This document shows positions 1 to 7,918 of a DNA stretch of 22,030 nt, piece after piece (position 1 is the stretch's first letter; each line of letters begins with the position of its first letter). A model generated the notes under the pieces. That model searched no databases. It was not told the origin of the DNA and worked only from the letters and a program-made list of their open reading frames with translations. The DNA lies in NCBI GenBank assembly GCA_013695255.1, contig JACDAV010000341.1:1-22030 (forward strand), in the 5' to 3' direction. The stretch comes from Chloroflexota bacterium (GTDB lineage Bacteria; Chloroflexota; Limnocylindria; Limnocylindrales; CSP1-4). The translations under genes were made by a program, and so were the position numbers.

Positions 1-148
1 TCCAGGCGGACAGGTTGCCGCGGAACGTCTGCTCGTCGCGGGCCCCCGAGGCATAGTAATCAAGCGCGTTGGTGGGCAGCAGCCCGGCCGCGAAGGTCTC
101 CATCTCCGCCAGCGTCGCGTTGGCGAGTGGATCCGGCTGGGTTGTCAT
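1..148 (-). CDS. FMN-dependent alpha-hydroxy-acid oxidase (N-terminal fragment)
   Basis: This is the first 49 codons of a gene that runs off the left edge. The ATG at 148-146 has a strong Shine-Dalgarno (GGGGAGG at 163-157, 8-nt spacer). The translation holds the stretch ALDYYASGARDEQTF, matching the conserved N-terminal signature of the lactate/glycolate oxidase family (typically xDYxxGGAxDExTxxxN), followed by RGNLSAW. These FMN enzymes oxidise L-2-hydroxy acids to 2-oxo acids in the cytoplasm. The FMN-binding barrel and catalytic His/Arg lie outside the window, so activity cannot be judged. It is the last visible gene of the minus-strand unit that begins at the aldehyde dehydrogenase, 139 nt after the BNR protein. 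That gap could hide a separate promoter, but none is clear. The family call rests on a short N-terminus only. Confidence 0.75.
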   Translation of the reverse strand, partial: MTTQPDPLANATLAEMETFAAGLLPTNALDYYASGARDEQTFRGNLSAW

Positions 149-287
149 CGAACGCGCCTCCCCTGCAGCCGAGCCACCGAATGAGGTCCCCCATCGACAG
201 GTCCACCGGTCCGGCCGCGACGCCTCGGGTCCGGCGCGGTTGCCGTCCGGGAGGTGCTCCTGGCGCGCCGATGCCGGGCGAGGCGAC

Positions 288-1424
288 TCATCGGTCGAGC
301 CGCAGGCGCGCCCAGCGGACGTCGGTGCCGCCCCGCTCGCCGGCCGCGTAGTGGACGACGGCCACGTCGCCGTCCGGGAGTGCCTCGGCATACGGCAGCC
401 CATACGACCAGGTGCCCATCTCCACCAGCGCCTCGCCGGTCGTGGCGGTCTCGGCCGTGCGACCGGCGGCATCGCCGCGGTCGGGCTGGTGGACGGCCAC
501 CTCGGACGCGGGATCGAGCGGCGCGTCGATCGCCGCCGCCGAGCGGGCACGGATGGTCCCCGAGCCGAATCGATCCACCCAGGCGAGCACCAGCCGCCCG
601 TCGGGCAGGATGGCGGGATGGCCCGGCTGGTCGGCCACCCCGAGGTCCTCCGGCGGACCGAACTGCCCGCCGCCACCGCTGCTGATCCGCCGCTGGATGT
701 TGCGGTAGGCGACGGCCTCGAAGTCGTACGTCCAGGTGAAGGTCACGAAGCGCCCGTCGGGGGCGATCGCGCCGCGCTGATCCCAGTTGGCGATCCGGCC
801 CGTGGGATCGGCCGTCACGGTCACCGGCGGGGACCACGTCCGGCCATCGTCCTCGGACCGGAGATGGACCACCCGCTGGTACCACGGCGACGCGTCGAGG
901 TACGACTTGTTGGACTCGACGCTCAGGACGAGGCGGCCGTCTCCGAGGCGCAGGATCGCGTTGGTCAGGGACGGAGGCCCGATCTCCTCGGGCATCGGGA
1001 CCGCTCGCCAGGGTGTCCACGTCCGGCCCGCGTCAACGGAGTCGGCGAGGAGGATGACCATCGGCAGGCAGCCCTCCGTGACCGGGTGGAAGAGCGGCTG
1101 GCCGGGGAACGCCTCGCGATCGATCCACAGGGCGGCGACGATGAGGCGGGGACCGTCCAGGCGCGTGATCGGGGCCGCCTTGAGCGACCCCCGCCGGCCC
1201 CCGAGGGTCGTGGCGAACGGCGCCTCGGGTTCAGACCAGGTTCTTCCTCCGTCGCTCGAGCGGCGCAGCTCGATCGTGAGGTCGTCCGTGTCCTTGCCGG
1301 TGCCGATGCTGTAGCTCGCCAGGAGGCTGCCGTCGGCCAGGACGACGAACGCCGGGAACGTGGCAACGGCCCGCGGGGTGCCGGCCTCGGCGGCACTCAG
1401 GATGGTGCGCTCGACGACCTCCAA
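288..1424 (-). CDS. BNR/Asp-box (sialidase-fold) protein
   Basis: A 378-residue beta-propeller protein. Three Asp-boxes of the form S-x-D-x-G-x-T-W are visible: SSDGGRTW (about 56-63), SVDAGRTW (129-136) and SEDDGRTW (190-197). Between them are typical propeller strands such as DGSLLASYS, DGRLVLSVE and DGRLVLAWV. The family includes exo-sialidases and many proteins annotated 'sialidase family' or 'BNR repeat' that act on other glycans or are not enzymes. There is no signal peptide, so it is predicted cytoplasmic, which is unlike a secreted sialidase. The start is a TTG at 1424-1422, supported by GGAGGA at 1439-1434 (9-nt spacer), 30 nt after the stop of Gfo/Idh 1. It sits fourth in the unit controlled from about 5150. 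Fold call is firm; substrate unknown. Confidence 0.8.
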   Translation of the reverse strand: MEVVERTILSAAEAGTPRAVATFPAFVVLADGSLLASYSIGTGKDTDDLTIELRRSSDGGRTWSEPEAPFATTLGGRRGSLKAAPITRLDGPRLIVAALWIDREAFPGQPLFHPVTEGCLPMVILLADSVDAGRTWTPWRAVPMPEEIGPPSLTNAILRLGDGRLVLSVESNKSYLDASPWYQRVVHLRSEDDGRTWSPPVTVTADPTGRIANWDQRGAIAPDGRFVTFTWTYDFEAVAYRNIQRRISSGGGGQFGPPEDLGVADQPGHPAILPDGRLVLAWVDRFGSGTIRARSAAAIDAPLDPASEVAVHQPDRGDAAGRTAETATTGEALVEMGTWSYGLPYAEALPDGDVAVVHYAAGERGGTDVRWARLRLDR

Positions 1425-1454
1425 CGTCCGGGGTCCTCCGTTCGCCAGGGGGCG

Positions 1455-2492
1455 TCAGGGCGCCTGTAGCGGCAGGCGGACCGCCTCGCCGCTTTCGGAG
1501 GAGCGAGCCGCGGCCTCGACGATCTCGACGGCCGCCCGACCATCGGCGCCCTGCAGTGCCGGCGTCGCGGAATCGATGCCCGCCCGGACGGCTAGCGCGA
1601 ACGCCTGTGTCTGGGCCGCGAACGCCTCGAGCCGGATCGGGCTGTAGACATCGTCGTTCAGGCCGAACCGCGGCATCTCGAAGACCTCCTGCCAGCCGTC
1701 CTCACGGCCCAACCGGACCTTGCCGTACGAATCCGATTCGATGATCCCCTCCGAGCCGATGAGCGTCCACTGGCTCTGCGAGCCGAGGCCCGGCGATGGC
1801 ATCTCGAAGCTGATGAGGACCTGGGCCATCACGCCGTTGCGCATGACGAGCTGGGCCATGCCCGACCGCCGTTGGTGGACATCTCCGCCGAAATCGCGGA
1901 TCTTGGCGAAGACGACCTCCCCCTCGGAGCCGGTGAACCAGCGCAGCGCGTCGAACTGGTGGACGCCCATGTCCAGCCACGCCCCGCCTTCGCCAGGCTT
2001 GTGCGCCCAGCCGTGGTCATCGGTCAGGTAGGTGATGACCGAGCTCAGGACGCGGATCATCCGCAGCTCGCCGATCCTGCCTTCGTCGAGCAGCCGCCTG
2101 GCCGTCTGTGGAGACGCGCGATGGCGAGTCACGTTGTTGACGTTGAGGAGGACCGAGGCCTCCCGGCAGGCGGCGACCATCGCGTCGCACTCAGCCAGCG
2201 TGACCGCCATCGGCTTCTCGATGTAGACGTGCTTTCCCGCGCCCGCCGCGGCGCGGGTCAACGGCAGGTGCGTCGAGTGCGGAGTCGCGATGATGACCGC
2301 CTCGATGTCGTCGCGGGCCAGAAGCGCCTCGGCTCCGGGGGCCAGGGGGACGCCGTATTCGTCGGCCAGGCCGGGCGCGCGTGTGCCGCAGGCGACGGCG
2401 ACCAGGTGGCCGTCCTCGACATGCTCCCTCAGGCACTGCGCGTAGGTGTGGGCCATGAACCCGGAACCCAGGAGTCCGAACCCGACGCTCAT
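1455..2492 (-). CDS. Gfo/Idh/MocA family oxidoreductase (paralog 1)
   Basis: A 345-residue NAD(P)-dependent sugar or polyol dehydrogenase of the Gfo/Idh/MocA family. The N-terminal Rossmann motif is GLLGSGFMA (about 6-14), the family's EKP motif is at 92-94 (YIEKPMA), and the substrate-domain segment WLDMGVHQFDALRW carries the Asp and His typical of the active site. The ATG at 2492-2490 overlaps the aminotransferase stop as ATGA, so translation is probably coupled. A longer open frame extends upstream but would run through the aminotransferase gene. Two close paralogs lie at 7915 and 10946, sharing the EKP region and a C-terminal DGRAAVEI-type stretch. Members oxidise a hydroxyl of a sugar, inositol or sugar acid to a ketone; which one here cannot be read from the sequence. 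Confidence 0.92.
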   Translation of the reverse strand: MSVGFGLLGSGFMAHTYAQCLREHVEDGHLVAVACGTRAPGLADEYGVPLAPGAEALLARDDIEAVIIATPHSTHLPLTRAAAGAGKHVYIEKPMAVTLAECDAMVAACREASVLLNVNNVTRHRASPQTARRLLDEGRIGELRMIRVLSSVITYLTDDHGWAHKPGEGGAWLDMGVHQFDALRWFTGSEGEVVFAKIRDFGGDVHQRRSGMAQLVMRNGVMAQVLISFEMPSPGLGSQSQWTLIGSEGIIESDSYGKVRLGREDGWQEVFEMPRFGLNDDVYSPIRLEAFAAQTQAFALAVRAGIDSATPALQGADGRAAVEIVEAAARSSESGEAVRLPLQAP

Positions 2493-3601
2493 GGTCGCGT
2501 GCGTCCTTCGTCCATGAACGGCCCCACCGCCTCCGCGGCTCGGTCGAGATCGCTCGGCGTGTTGTAGACGTGGACGGCGAAGCGAATCGCCGTTCCACGC
2601 ACGGAGGCGCGGACGCCCGCAGCCTCGAGTGCACGGCGGGCGGACTCGCCATCGGCCAATGGAGCGCAGACCAGCGATCCGCCGTACCACGGCACGCCCA
2701 GCCGGTCTGCCAGGCTCTTGGCGAGCCCCCGGACCGCCTCGAACGCGCCAGCCTCCTTCCAGGCGGTCAGCCGCTCCAGCGAGGCGGTCGCGCCCAGCCA
2801 CGCGAACCAGCCGCGCGAGACGTCGAAGCGGCGGGCATCGGCCGCCAGGGTCAGCGGCCCGCCGAAATAGCGCGCGTACGGCTGATCGGCCGATCGCCAG
2901 TTGGCGTTGCGCGGCTCCAGCTCGTGCCAGCGGTCGCGCCGGACGTACAGGTATGCCGTGCCGCGCGGTGAGAGCAGGTGCTTGTAGCCCGAGCAGACCA
3001 GGTAATCGATCCGGTCGATGACCGCCTCGAGCGGCACGAACGGGACGCCCTGCGTGGCGTCGATCAGGATCTGGCTGCCGTGCCGTTCCGCCGCTTCGAC
3101 GATCGCGCTCATGTCCGCGACGCGTCCCGTCTGCATCTGCACGAGACTGGCGGCGACGAGCCGGGTCGAGGCCGTGATCGAGGAGGCCAGGTCGCCGAAC
3201 GGCACCTCGCGGACGATTGCCCCGCGCTCCTTCGCCACGAGCAGCGGGAAGAGGGTCGAGGTGAACTCGTCCGCGGGGACCACCACCTCGTCCCCGGGGA
3301 CCAGCATCCCCGCCACGAGCCCCGTCCCGACCGAGGAGGCCGGGATGGTGGCGATCGTGTCACGCGGCGCCCCGATCAGCGTCGCGAAGTCGCGCGGAGC
3401 CTGATCCGTGGGTGCGTCCCACTCCGACATCCAGTCGGCCGTGCCTGCCTGCCACGCCAGCGTCGCCCGCTGGAGCGCGCCGACCGTGGCCAGCGGTGGC
3501 AGACCGTACGTGGCCGTATCCAGGTAGGTGATGCCGTCCGCCGGTCGGAACTCGGCCCGGATCGCGGCGAGGTCTGCCACCCGCTCCGCGACGTCGGTCA
3601 C
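2489..3601 (-). CDS. Class V aminotransferase-family PLP enzyme
   Basis: A 370-residue fold-type I PLP enzyme of the class V family (cysteine desulfurase, isopenicillin N epimerase, serine-glyoxylate aminotransferase relatives). The PLP-binding Lys is in SGYKHLLSPRG (K207). The pyridine-nitrogen Asp and following Gln are in LIDATQGVPF (D181, Q184). The N-terminus (ITYLDTATYGLPP) fits the family's opening strand. The gene starts with GTG at 3601-3599, overlapping the aldehyde dehydrogenase stop as GTGA, and ends in an ATGA overlap with Gfo/Idh 1, so the three are tightly coupled. In this context it may remove or exchange an amino group on a sugar-derived intermediate. Desulfurase activity is less likely, as there are no Fe-S assembly genes nearby. 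Specificity unknown. Confidence 0.88.
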   Translation of the reverse strand: MTDVAERVADLAAIRAEFRPADGITYLDTATYGLPPLATVGALQRATLAWQAGTADWMSEWDAPTDQAPRDFATLIGAPRDTIATIPASSVGTGLVAGMLVPGDEVVVPADEFTSTLFPLLVAKERGAIVREVPFGDLASSITASTRLVAASLVQMQTGRVADMSAIVEAAERHGSQILIDATQGVPFVPLEAVIDRIDYLVCSGYKHLLSPRGTAYLYVRRDRWHELEPRNANWRSADQPYARYFGGPLTLAADARRFDVSRGWFAWLGATASLERLTAWKEAGAFEAVRGLAKSLADRLGVPWYGGSLVCAPLADGESARRALEAAGVRASVRGTAIRFAVHVYNTPSDLDRAAEAVGPFMDEGRTRP

Positions 3602-5079
3602 GCCCAGGCCATCCTGGCGCCATTGAAGTTCACGCAGTGCGTCTTGAGGTGGGTGAACGTCTGGAGCGCCTCCACCCCCAGGTCCTCGCCGAGCCCGGAC
3701 ATCTTGTGGCCTTCGTACGGGACGTTGACCGGGAGATAGTGCGGGCAGTTCGTCCAGATGATCCCGGCGTCGATCTTCTGGGCGACCCGGAAGGCGCGCC
3801 CCAGGTCCGTCGTCCAGATCGTGGCGGCCAGCCCGTACATGACATCGTTCGCGATGCGGACCGCCTCGTCCTCGTCATCGAACGTGAGGACGGACAGGAC
3901 CGGGCCGAAGATCTCCTCCCTGGCGATCCGCATGTCCGGCGTGACGTCGACGAAGATCGTCGGCTCCACGTAGTAGCCACCCGCCACGGGGACCTGCGGT
4001 CGACCACCGCCGAGCGCCAGGCGAGCGCCGCCGCGGCGCCCCTCCTCGATGTAGCCGGTGACGCGCTGGAACTGCTCCTCGCTCACGAGCGGCCCCAGCT
4101 GCGAGGTGCTGTCGCCCGGGTCGCCGACGCGGATGCCGCGCGCGCGCTCCACGAACGCTTCGATGACCCGATCCGAGTCCTTGCGCTGGACCAGCAGGCG
4201 GGAGCCGCTCGTGCAGATCTGGCCCGTGTTGTAGAAGGCGGTGAACAGCGAGCCCGCGATCGCCTGCTCCATGTCGGCGTCGCCGAACACGATGTTCGGC
4301 GTCTTGCCGCCGAGCTCCAGGTGGACGCTCTTGATGTGGTCGGCCGCGGAGCGCAGGATCGCCTGACCGGTTGCCGTCGAGCCGGTGAAGGTCAGCTTCT
4401 TGACCTGGGGATGGGCGACCAGCGCCGCGCCGGTCGTGGGGCCGTCGCCGTGGACGACGTTGAAGACGCCGGCCGGCATGCCGGCCTCGAGGGTCAATCG
4501 GCCCAGCTCCGCCGTGGACAGGGGCGTCTGCTCCGCCATCTTGAGCACGACCGAGTTGCCAACGGCGAGCGCGGGCGCGGTCTTCCAGCAGGCGAGCAGG
4601 AACGGGTAGTTCCAGGGGCTGATGGCGCCGACGACGCCGTACGGCTCCCGCACGGTGTAGACGAAATAGCCGGCGTCCGCCGGGTAGGTCCTGCCGTTCG
4701 GGAGCTCGGCGTGGCCGGCGAAGTAGGTGACGAAATCGGCCGCCACGTTGACCTCGGCGGTTGCCTGGGCGATCGGCTTGCCGGTGTCCATCGACTCGAT
4801 CCGCCCGATGCGCTCCGCGTCCGCCCTGATGAGGTCGGCCAGCCGCCGCAGCACCGTGGCACGATGACCGGGCGCGGCCCTGGACCACGCCCCGGACTCG
4901 AAGGCCGCGCGTCCCGCGGCCACCGCGCGATCGACGTCCTCGGCCTCACCGAAGGCGACCTGGGCGATCTCCGCCCCGGTGGACGGGTCGATGGCCGGGA
5001 ACGTCCGCCCCGACGCAGACGGCACCTCGTCGCCGCCGATGAAGTGGGAGACCGTCCCGGTCCGTTCCGCCACCGTCAT
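3598..5079 (-). CDS. NAD(P)-dependent aldehyde dehydrogenase
   Basis: A 493-residue aldehyde dehydrogenase, the usual length for the superfamily. Catalytic and cofactor residues are all visible: Asn157 in SPWNYPF, Lys180 in VVLKMAEQTP, the general base Glu255 in LELGGKTPN and the nucleophile Cys289 in NTGQICTSGSR. The EEIFGPVLSV motif and a C-terminal GLGEDLGVEAL segment complete the fold. It resembles the betaine/hydroxy-aldehyde class. The ATG at 5079-5077 was chosen because AGGAGG lies at 5093-5088 with an 8-nt spacer. The longer open frame upstream has no such signal and runs across the operator. It is the first gene of the minus-strand unit. The palindrome at 5145-5156 lies 66 nt upstream, but I see no convincing minus-strand -35/-10 pair there. 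Confidence 0.95.
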   Translation of the reverse strand: MTVAERTGTVSHFIGGDEVPSASGRTFPAIDPSTGAEIAQVAFGEAEDVDRAVAAGRAAFESGAWSRAAPGHRATVLRRLADLIRADAERIGRIESMDTGKPIAQATAEVNVAADFVTYFAGHAELPNGRTYPADAGYFVYTVREPYGVVGAISPWNYPFLLACWKTAPALAVGNSVVLKMAEQTPLSTAELGRLTLEAGMPAGVFNVVHGDGPTTGAALVAHPQVKKLTFTGSTATGQAILRSAADHIKSVHLELGGKTPNIVFGDADMEQAIAGSLFTAFYNTGQICTSGSRLLVQRKDSDRVIEAFVERARGIRVGDPGDSTSQLGPLVSEEQFQRVTGYIEEGRRGGARLALGGGRPQVPVAGGYYVEPTIFVDVTPDMRIAREEIFGPVLSVLTFDDEDEAVRIANDVMYGLAATIWTTDLGRAFRVAQKIDAGIIWTNCPHYLPVNVPYEGHKMSGLGEDLGVEALQTFTHLKTHCVNFNGARMAWA

Positions 5080-5117
5080 GGCTCGGTCCTCCTGTCCCGT
5101 GCCGGCGCACGGCATCC

Positions 5118-5156
5118 TTGACGCCCGCCGGTTTCCGACCCTAGATTGTCGACAAT
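5118..5156 (+). promoter_or_regulatory. Operator O1 overlapping a sigma70-type promoter
   Basis: The 12-bp perfect palindrome ATTGTCGACAAT is at 5145-5156, in the 104-bp gap between divergent genes. On the plus strand it overlaps a promoter: TTGACG (5118-5123), 18-bp spacer, TAGATT (5142-5147). A repressor bound here would cover the -10 and start site of the plus-strand unit starting at 5184. The 18 bases at 5141-5158 are identical to those at 20065-20082. The site may also control the minus-strand aldehyde dehydrogenase unit. A TTGT-N2-ACAA palindrome is typical of GntR/FadR-type regulators, but the regulator is not encoded in this window. Confidence 0.85.
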
Positions 5157-5183
5157 GTACAGCCCGACCGCAACGGAGATCCG

Positions 5184-6188
5184 ATGACCGGCAGTGCACT
5201 GGTCCCCGTCCGGGCGGAGGTGGGCGGGCGTCCGACGGTCGTCGTCCACGACCCGGTTCCGGACGGTTGGTCGTGGGCCCTGGCAACCTCGCTGCTGGGC
5301 GAGCGCAACGTTGATCTGGTGGTGCCGGGCGGCACGCTCGCGACGGACGAGATGCTTCGGACGGCGGACGCCGTCATCGTCACCGGTGCCCGCCGCCTGG
5401 AGGCGGATCGGTTCGCCAGCCTGGAGCGCTGTGTCGGCATCCTCTGCTACAGCATCGGCACGGACAAGGTGGATGGCGCCGGGGCCGCGGCCGCCGGCAT
5501 CCCCATCCGCAACGTGCCGGACTACTGCACGGACGAGGTCTCTGACCACGCGCTCGCCCTTCTGCTCGCGGCGCAGCGGCGCCTCCTGCCGCTGGCCAAC
5601 GCCACGGCGGCCGGGGAGTGGCCCGCCGGCGACCGCTCCATCCTGGGCTCGGTCAGGCGACTCCGCGGCCAGACGCTGGGCATCGCCGGCGCCGGCCGGG
5701 TCGGCCGGCTTGTCGCACGCAAGGCGCGGGCGTTCGGTTTTCGGACCATCGCTCACGACCCGTACCTCGCGAGCTCCGACGATCCGGACCTCCAGCTCGT
5801 CGAACGGGAGGAGCTCTTCCGCAGGTCCGATGCCATCGTGGTCTGTGCCGCGTACACGCCTGGCGCACCGCCCATCGTGTCGCGCGATGCCCTGGCCCTG
5901 GTCAAGCCCGGGCTCGTCCTCGTCAACGTCTCGCGCGGCGGCCACGTCGACGAGCCGGCGCTGGCCGAGGCGCTGCGCGATGGGCGGGTCGCCGTGGCGG
6001 CGCTCGATGTGCGTGCCACGGAGCCGCCGGATCCGGCGGCTGATCCGCTGGCCGGGCTCCCGAACGTGATCCTCACCCCGCATGTCGCCGCGACCTCGCT
6101 CGAGTCCACGGACGACCTCCATCGACTCGGCGCCGGGTACGTGCTCGACCTGCTCGAGACGGGCGGCCGCATCCCGGCGACCGGCTGA
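5184..6188 (+). CDS. D-isomer-specific 2-hydroxyacid dehydrogenase
   Basis: A 334-residue NAD-dependent 2-hydroxyacid dehydrogenase of the phosphoglycerate dehydrogenase/CtBP-like class. The nucleotide-binding GxGxxG is G169-A-G171-R-V-G174. The catalytic triad is present: Arg251 in NVSRGGHVDE, Glu280 in DVRATEPPDP and His300 in NVILTPHVAATS. The segment NVPDYCTDEVSDHALALLLA (about 110-129) is characteristic of the family. The enzyme interconverts a 2-oxo acid and a D-2-hydroxy acid. ATG at 5184 has GGAG at 5175-5178, and the predicted transcription start is about 30 nt upstream. It is the first gene of the plus-strand unit; its TGA (6186-6188) overlaps the next ATG as TGATG. With the FMN hydroxy-acid oxidase fragment at 1-148, it suggests hydroxy acids are pathway intermediates. 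Confidence 0.93.
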   Translation: MTGSALVPVRAEVGGRPTVVVHDPVPDGWSWALATSLLGERNVDLVVPGGTLATDEMLRTADAVIVTGARRLEADRFASLERCVGILCYSIGTDKVDGAGAAAAGIPIRNVPDYCTDEVSDHALALLLAAQRRLLPLANATAAGEWPAGDRSILGSVRRLRGQTLGIAGAGRVGRLVARKARAFGFRTIAHDPYLASSDDPDLQLVEREELFRRSDAIVVCAAYTPGAPPIVSRDALALVKPGLVLVNVSRGGHVDEPALAEALRDGRVAVAALDVRATEPPDPAADPLAGLPNVILTPHVAATSLESTDDLHRLGAGYVLDLLETGGRIPATG

Positions 6189-7123
6189 TGGCACGCTACC
6201 CGCAGGGCATCCTCGTCGCCTGCCCAACGCCGTGGGACGATCGCTTCGAGCTCGTCGAGGAGCTTCTGCGCGAGGAGGTCCGTCGCGTCCTGGCGGCGGG
6301 GTTCCGGCACTGCTACGTGTTCGGCACGGGCGGCGAGGGCTACGCCGTCGACACGCGCCGGTTCCGGCAGGTGGTCGACGTCTTCCACGAGGAGACGCGC
6401 GGCAGCGACGTCAGCGCCATGGTCGGGGTCATCGGACTCTCCACGCCGCAGATCCTCGAGCGGCTGGAGTACGCCCACGACGTGGGCTTCCGGATGTTCC
6501 AGGTCTCGCTGCCGTCGTGGGGCCCGCTCAACGACATCGAGCTGCTGCGCTTCTTCTCCGACACGTGCGGGCGGTTCCCGGACTCGCGCTTCCTTCACTA
6601 CAACCTGCCGCGGACCAAGCGGGTCCTCGGCGGGCGCGACTACGCCCGGCTCATCCCGGAGATCCCGAACCTCGTCGCCACCAAGACCACCGGCGGCGGC
6701 ATGGCCGCCGCCGAGGAGCTGGTCCGCGATGCCGGCGACCTGCAGCACTTCATGGGCGAGGGGAACTTTCCGCACGGCTCGATGTTCGGCGAGTGCTCGC
6801 TGCTCGCGTCGTATGCCGAGCTCTCGCCGCGGATGACCAACGCGCTGTTCGAAGCGGGGCAGACCCGGGACGCCGCCGAGCTGATGCGCCTCCAGCACGC
6901 GTTCCAGCGGCTCGGCACGGACCTGTGGGCCCAGCCCGCGCCCGGTCCGCACATGGACGGCGCCTACGACAAGATGCTGGTCAAGCTCGGCATGCTGCCC
7001 GAGTTCCCGCTCCGCCTGCTCTCCCCGTACCAGGGCTTCACGGAGGACGACTACCGGGCCTGCCGCCGGTTGCTCGAGACGGACTACCGCGCGTGGCTGG
7101 AGGACGCGGTCCTCGCAACCTGA
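6188..7123 (+). CDS. DapA/NanA-type (dihydrodipicolinate synthase family) aldolase
   Basis: A 311-residue TIM-barrel class I aldolase of the DHDPS/N-acetylneuraminate lyase family. The Schiff-base Lys is K166 in NLVATKTTGGG and the catalytic Tyr is Y138 in LHYNLPRT. The pyruvate-carboxylate loop, usually GTTGE, reads GTGGEG at 46-51. Family members make or split 2-oxo acids with pyruvate as one partner (dihydrodipicolinate, sialic acid, 2-keto-3-deoxy sugar acids). The catabolic neighbours favour cleavage of a keto-acid over lysine synthesis. The Thr to Gly change in the loop argues against true DapA. It overlaps the dehydrogenase stop by one base (TGATG) and is followed 48 nt later by the PIG-L gene. 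Confidence 0.88.
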   Translation: MARYPQGILVACPTPWDDRFELVEELLREEVRRVLAAGFRHCYVFGTGGEGYAVDTRRFRQVVDVFHEETRGSDVSAMVGVIGLSTPQILERLEYAHDVGFRMFQVSLPSWGPLNDIELLRFFSDTCGRFPDSRFLHYNLPRTKRVLGGRDYARLIPEIPNLVATKTTGGGMAAAEELVRDAGDLQHFMGEGNFPHGSMFGECSLLASYAELSPRMTNALFEAGQTRDAAELMRLQHAFQRLGTDLWAQPAPGPHMDGAYDKMLVKLGMLPEFPLRLLSPYQGFTEDDYRACRRLLETDYRAWLEDAVLAT

Positions 7124-7171
7124 CGGTCTCCCGCCGCCAATCCGCCAGACCATCGACGTTCGGAGGACCCC

Positions 7172-7918
7172 GTGGAGATCCTGGTCGTCACACCCCACAC
7201 CGATGACTTCATCTACGGCCTCGGTGGCACGCTCATCACCCACGCCGACGACGACATCCATCTCGTGGCCGTGTCGTCGATCCAGCAGACGGCTGCGCGC
7301 GATGTGGCGGCGGCCCTCGGCGCAACGATCGAGTTCCTCGACGCGCCCTACCACCGCATCTCCGACCACGCCCAGCGGGTGAAGGAATCGCTGGCGGACA
7401 TCCTTCGCGACCGGCGCCCCGCGTACGTCTTCGGGCCTCCCGCGGCCGGCGACTGGACGGCCGACCACACGACGACCGGCCGGGCGCTCCTCGACGCGGT
7501 CGATCTCGCCGGCACCTTCGCGCACAGGAGCCGGGTGCTGCGCTACCCGATCGCCTCGACCACCCTCGAGTTCCGGCCGAACCTGTGGATCGATCTCCCG
7601 GTCGAGGTGGTTGCCAGGAAGGTGGAGCTGGCGGCGGTGATGACCCGCGGCCTCGAGGACGAGTGGCCGCGCGACCTCGTCGAGTGGGAGGTGGGCCAGG
7701 GTCTGCGCTACGCGCTGGACATCGGCTGGCCGTCCCGCCACGCGGAGGCGTTCGATGCCGTCTTCGCCGTGCCCTTTCGCCGCCTGCCACCGCGCGAGGA
7801 TCTCCCGGGCGAGCCCGAGCGGCTGGGCGGCAAGGTCGAGGCGCTCGTCCGTGGCATCGATCTGTCCGCCCGGCCGCCGGCATCCCGTGCGGCGGGCCTA
7901 TCCGACGACGCCCCATGA
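7172..7918 (+). CDS. PIG-L family zinc-dependent deacetylase
   Basis: A 248-residue PIG-L/LmbE-like N-deacetylase. The N-terminal signature PHTDD supplies zinc ligands His9 and Asp12 plus the catalytic Asp11; the usual form is PHPDD. The third ligand is probably His99 in GDWTADHTTTGRA. The family removes acetyl groups from GlcNAc-containing or related molecules (GlcNAc-PI, mycothiol precursor, N-acetyl-amino sugars). No signal peptide, so cytoplasmic. Start is GTG at 7172 with GGAGGA at 7162-7167; the stop overlaps the next gene as ATGA (7915-7918). Together with the aldolase and the aminotransferase, it hints that the imported compound is N-acylated. Exact substrate unknown. Confidence 0.9.
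   Translation: MEILVVTPHTDDFIYGLGGTLITHADDDIHLVAVSSIQQTAARDVAAALGATIEFLDAPYHRISDHAQRVKESLADILRDRRPAYVFGPPAAGDWTADHTTTGRALLDAVDLAGTFAHRSRVLRYPIASTTLEFRPNLWIDLPVEVVARKVELAAVMTRGLEDEWPRDLVEWEVGQGLRYALDIGWPSRHAEAFDAVFAVPFRRLPPREDLPGEPERLGGKVEALVRGIDLSARPPASRAAGLSDDAP

Noticed and set aside
2489..3601. Cysteine desulfurase (IscS/SufS)
   Set aside because: No catalytic-Cys loop recognised and no Fe-S assembly genes nearby; the catabolic operon context fits another class V enzyme.
6188..7123. True DapA (lysine biosynthesis)
   Set aside because: The GTTGE loop reads GTGGE and the neighbours are catabolic and transport genes, so a family-level call is safer.
5753..7741. A 662-codon open frame on the minus strand opposite the aldolase and PIG-L genes
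   Set aside because: Shadow of plus-strand genes with clear catalytic motifs; low-complexity Arg/Val/Glu translation and no ribosome site.
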